Assembly: GCA_950106755.1 (NCBI GenBank)
Contig: OX467088.1
Coordinates: forward strand, 18,894,001 to 18,958,000
DNA from: Climacium dendroides
Taxonomy: Eukaryota > Streptophyta > Bryopsida > Hypnales > Climaciaceae
Length of the DNA: 64,000 nucleotides
Direction of reading: 5' to 3'
The notes under the pieces were generated by a model. That model was not told the origin of the DNA. It saw only the letters and a program-made list of their open reading frames with translations, and made no database searches. This document shows positions 60,282 through 64,000 of this stretch, one piece after another (positions within the stretch are counted from its first letter, which is position 1; each line of letters opens with the position of its first letter). Position numbers and translations under genes: made by a program.

Positions 60282-60659
60282 AGGGGTACTCACACCTTCT
60301 TCACATCGGAGTTGAAGAATGGAGAACACGGACGTGGCGCATTGGGGTTCAGCTGATGTTGTCCTTTCGCAGTAGAATATACTTAAGTACATATATCTTC
60401 CGCACTCCCACTCTTCACCTCCGGAAGTGAAGATTGGGAGTGCAAAAGATATATGTACTTAAGTTTATTCTTTTATGCTCTCCTTTTTCCTTTTTTAAGT
60501 GGCACTTTTCCCATTTATTCATTCTCCACCTTAAACACATCTTTTAGGGACGTCACACCTTCTTCACCCTCCGCGGCTTCCCATTGGCTCCTCCAAACCC
60601 TCACCAACTTCTCATTCTCCATTCTTCAAGTGCCAAGTGAAGAAGGTGTGACTACCCCT
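60282..60659. mobile_element. TA-flanked element with long inverted ends and central hairpin, 378 bp
   Basis: Outer inverted ends are GGGGTACTCACACCTTCTTC (60282) and, inverted, GGGGTAGTCACACCTTCTTC (ending 60659). Similarity extends about 45 bp into TTGAAGAATGGAGAA. TA lies outside both ends (60280-60281 and 60660-60661), as for Tc1/mariner-type or some Harbinger-type non-autonomous elements. Inside is an independent 49-bp-arm hairpin (60374-60471). A plus-strand frame crosses the right half but looks accidental. Confidence 0.82.
60374..60471. repeat. Central hairpin, 49-bp arms, no spacer
   Basis: Left arm AGAATATACTTAAGTACATA then TATCTTCCGCACTCCCA. The inverted right arm differs at only a few positions, and the axis of symmetry is at 60422/60423 in CTCCGGAAG. 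It sits inside the TA-flanked element at 60282-60659. Confidence 0.9.
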
Positions 60660-61914
60660 AATGTTGAAGACCTTCTAGAGGTACTTGCCGAAGCTGCAAA
60701 TGATGGCAAGAGCATAAGAGATATCCTTCACAATAGAATACTTGCGAACCGGTGTGGAGAATTATATCACCAAAGCTTTTGTCTTTTGCTTTGCAACTTC
60801 AGTTTGCAACATTCCAATTTTTTCCTGAACTCACAATCAATATGAAAATACGCACTCAATAAATTCAAATGAATCTAAGTGGCATAGATCAAGGTAGACA
60901 CCAAAATTCTCCAATAAATGAATCAATATGTGCATTCTCTTTTTGTACACTTAAAACTTAAAAGGGTTAAACAATGCTTTGACTAAAAAATGTCCAATAG
61001 ATGACTTGACTGTTCATTGTAGAAACAAAGAATGCATCCATTGGTCCAATTATCAAAGTGTTTTGATGACTACCTTAGTCATGGGGAGCCGTGTTCTTCA
61101 AGGGTTAAACAAGAAAGAATTGAAATAAGCATTGAGCATGTTCTTTTTTATCAAAATATTATTGGCAAGAATTCAAACACATTAGTGAATTTATTTTTGG
61201 ACAATTGAAGAAATTGAAAAAAATTGTGAACAATTACACTAGTGGAAGGGTACTCTTTGGGCACCATTGAATAGTGTGAGAGTGTGTAATGTTGTGCATA
61301 CAAAAGCAAGTTCATGATATTTGAATTTATAATTAAATGATAAGATATTGAATTTTTTTTTAAATGTTACCTAAAATTTTATACATTATATAAAGAAAGA
61401 GATTTCAAAAGCTTTCAACAAACTTTATTACATTGTTAGATTTTGTCATTGAATATTATAGACAATGAAGGGATTCTTGGAAACTTTGATTATAAAAAAA
61501 GCTTTCAAATAATTTCAATGCATGATTATTATTATCATAGATATGAAAAAAATAGAAAAAGAAACAATAAAATATTCCTTGGAAACTTTTCAATCCTATC
61601 TTGAAAAGATGATAGATGTTTGAATTTTCTCCAAGAAACCTTACTTTATGATTGACTTTTGGACATCATGGAACATTAAGTAAATTATAAAAATAGAGAA
61701 TAGGACACTAGAGAACCTTTTAAAATTTGTCTTGTGTACATGATATATACATGAAAGGTTTCATTAAACTTTACCATATCATTTGAATTTTTTCATTTAA
61801 TATTATGGAAATTAGAAAATAGGTGATGAACAAACCTTTGGGAGGGGAGGGGGCAAAAGAGTGTTAAATTGCTCTAGAAAAAAATAATTTGGCTAAATAA
61901 TAAGGCCTATAACT
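60660..61914. other. AT-rich stretch; short coding-like patch at its start
   Basis: Just past the transposon end, plus-strand 60660-60770 reads NVEDLLEVLAEAANDGKSIR then DILHNRILANRCGEL. This looks more protein-like than the surroundings but has no family I recognise and may be a decayed exon. The remainder shows nothing. Confidence 0.3.
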
Positions 61915-62095
61915 TCAATTAAAAAAACTTGGATGAAACCAACAAATTGTAGATTAAAACAAAATTATAGATATATTATGTGCTTATGTAATATTTTGTA
62001 TCCAATATGTGGATGAATGTTGAAATTTAGAGTACTACTTAACATTTTATATTGCCACTTTGGCACTTCATAAAACATGAAAAAAAAACCTTGGT
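61915..62095. repeat. Dispersed repeat, second copy of the element at 3285-4045
   Basis: TATCCAATATGTGG, GAAATTTAGAG and ACATTTTATATTGCCACTTT followed by GGCACTTCATAAAA recur in the same order as at 3690-4035. Here the copy lacks the ~270 bp lying between these blocks in the first copy. Non-coding. Confidence 0.7.
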
Positions 62096-64000
62096 GCTAA
62101 GTAATTCTTCAAAATTATTTTATAGCTTGTAAATTGAAGCCAAAGCTATAGCCTTTAATTTGTTTTTATTATAGAAACAATAGCAGTATGAAAGAACAAA
62201 AAACAAAATTCAATACAACTTTTACATGAAGTAGTTGAAACTTGTTGAAACAATATAAGGTGCATACAAGCTATATAAATTTTTTTACACTTGTTATCGG
62301 TGATAAATTCCAAAAATGGCATTTACTACTAACTATAGAAAAAAGACACTTATGACTCAAAATATTGTTTATACTAATTTGTGGACCTAGAATTCACAAT
62401 ATTACATTATTGGTTTGCAAGAGAGAATGGAGATTCTTCATTATTTACTACCAAATGATTAAATGCGATCAAATACAATGAAAGGAATTTACATGTAGAC
62501 TCAAAAACTATGAAGTAAAAAGGAAAGGTTTAAAAATAGAAAAACAACCTTCAATGCCTTTATTTATTTTTTTAATTTCACAATTTTACTCAATCATGTT
62601 GATTAATATACACATATACCATTGTTCTTATAATAGTAGTAATTGTACACCCATTTGCACACACCTTGTTGCATACTAAGTGAACGTAGTATTTTCTCTT
62701 TTTTACTACAATTGGTTTCTAAACTCAATAACATCTACAAAATTTGAATAGAAACATGGATGGATGAAAACATGCCCTTACTTCTAAATAAGAAGTCAAT
62801 GCAACAAACGTAAGATTTAGGGCAGTGAAATTTTTTTTCAAATTTTTTTATCTATACAAAGTAGATTGGGTTGTCTTTCTACTTAAACATTTAAAATTAA
62901 GATCAATACAATAAAAAAAAACTATAACATAATAGTACAAAGTGTTTATATCAATGATTTGAGTTTTGAATGTGAATATTCTTAAGTGTAATAATATGTA
63001 AATTAAGAGTAGGTTATTTATTGAAGGGCCCGGAGGAGTTGTTTGAGGTGATATTGCAAGCACTTCCATTGTTAGTGAATTAGGAGTGCATCAATGGATG
63101 GAGTGCCATTGTCCACATCATGAAATCCAAAATGATAACAAAATTTGACATATGCCATGGTCATGATTTTCATATAATCAAGTTCCAAAAATATGCATAG
63201 TCTTAAAGAACATAAAAATTAAGGAAAAAAAGTATACCAACAATTGAAAACCAAATAGGCTCTCAAGCATAGTAGATAGAAAGAGTAGAAAGTTTAGTTG
63301 ATTATAGTGTGAGCTCCAAGATTATCACCTGGGACTCAACTCTTATTTTTTTTGCTTTTGCGCATATTTACCTTAATTAATAACAAAAAGATAGAAAAAA
63401 AGAGTTAACATTGTGTTTGGAGGAATTTCCTACAAATACAACGTTAAGTTCCTAAACACATGGAAGTGCTTAAAACGCTTTCAAATTTCTGATTTAGAAT
63501 TTAATTTGGTGAATTGGAATCTAATTAAGAGTTTAACGGAAATCAGCCCGATTGGCATTCTAATAACAAATCACTCAAAATTGGGAATAATTTGATTTTT
63601 CATCAACCGACCACAACAGAATGATAAAATTGGAGGATAAAATCTAGAAGTATCTTCCTTGATACTAGGAATCTCTACCAAGGCATTTTGTTGAAGGTCT
63701 CTATTCAAATTTTGCATTTGATAGACATTGCCTAATTGGTGGAAATTGCCCATTTGATGGAGAAAATTCCCAAAATTTAAAAAAAGAGCAATCAAGGATT
63801 GAGGATGGTGTTTATAACATAAAGACATGTTTGGAGAATAATGGTGGAGCCGGTTCACCTAGATTCCCTTGTATGGAAATGATTCCTCCCCCAAGGAATT
63901 AAAATTGAGAGAAGTAATTTTGTTTCTCTTTCATTGAGTACAGTTGGGTCTTGCAACTTGGCACAAAGGACTTTAAGACTTTCTAGAAGCCACCCAAAAA
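62096..64000. other. AT-rich intergenic stretch to the window end
   Basis: No gene or RNA is recognisable. Short frames on both strands have AT-driven composition. Confidence 0.5.

Noticed and set aside
60453..60845. 130-codon plus-strand frame
   Set aside because: It starts in the hairpin arm and crosses the right end of a transposable element; only the patch after 60660 looks coding-like, and that is noted separately.

Overview
The window is nuclear DNA of a land plant. It is AT-rich and gene-poor, its genes have several GT-AG introns, and its recognisable proteins are plant types: a GDSL esterase/lipase and remnants of a plant-type UDP-glucose pyrophosphorylase. I cannot name the species. 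A Tc1-type DD34E transposon and long AT-rich repeat deserts would fit a seedless plant or a gymnosperm at least as well as a flowering plant, but this is a weak inference.

Two genes look intact. (1) Plus strand, 11852-16441: a multi-exon gene whose short N-terminal exon resembles the start of a SAP-like helix-extended-loop-helix motif, followed by a basic Ser/Thr/Pro-rich stretch and a 559-residue acidic exon. (2) Minus strand, 27931-24158: a complete five-exon GDSL esterase/lipase of 373 residues with signal peptide and all catalytic blocks. I rebuilt both from splice sites and reading phase. About 4 kb upstream of gene 1 is less AT-rich and holds an old ~300-bp tandem duplication.

The rest is repeats and dead genes. 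Non-autonomous DNA elements are common: CACTA-like MITEs with 3-bp target duplications (21159-21274, 45400-45532), hairpin MITEs (21542-21663, 23386-23515), a three-copy family at 21.8-23.2 kb, a TA-flanked element at 60282-60659, and a MITE nested in a dead transposase (33335-33561). There are also several tandem and dispersed repeats.

The two most notable regions are between 45 and 52.5 kb. From 49300 down to 45937 on the minus strand lies a decayed, intron-containing UDP-glucose pyrophosphorylase whose exons are in the right order. Exons of a second gene, an asparagine-synthetase-domain (ASNSD1-like) protein, lie between its middle and its C-terminal exon. Coding-like scraps of unknown origin flank this, suggesting gene-fragment capture or a rearranged duplication. 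Next to it, 50429-52494 is a structurally complete Tc1-like transposon (31-bp inverted repeats, TA target duplication, DD34E transposase) with a single in-frame stop. A much older relative lies at 33050-35240.

From 52.7 to 58.7 kb a ~2.4-kb unit of unknown nature is repeated two and a bit times. Its first copy carries a broken minus-strand coding remnant with an HxD...H pattern. No tRNA, rRNA or CRISPR was seen.
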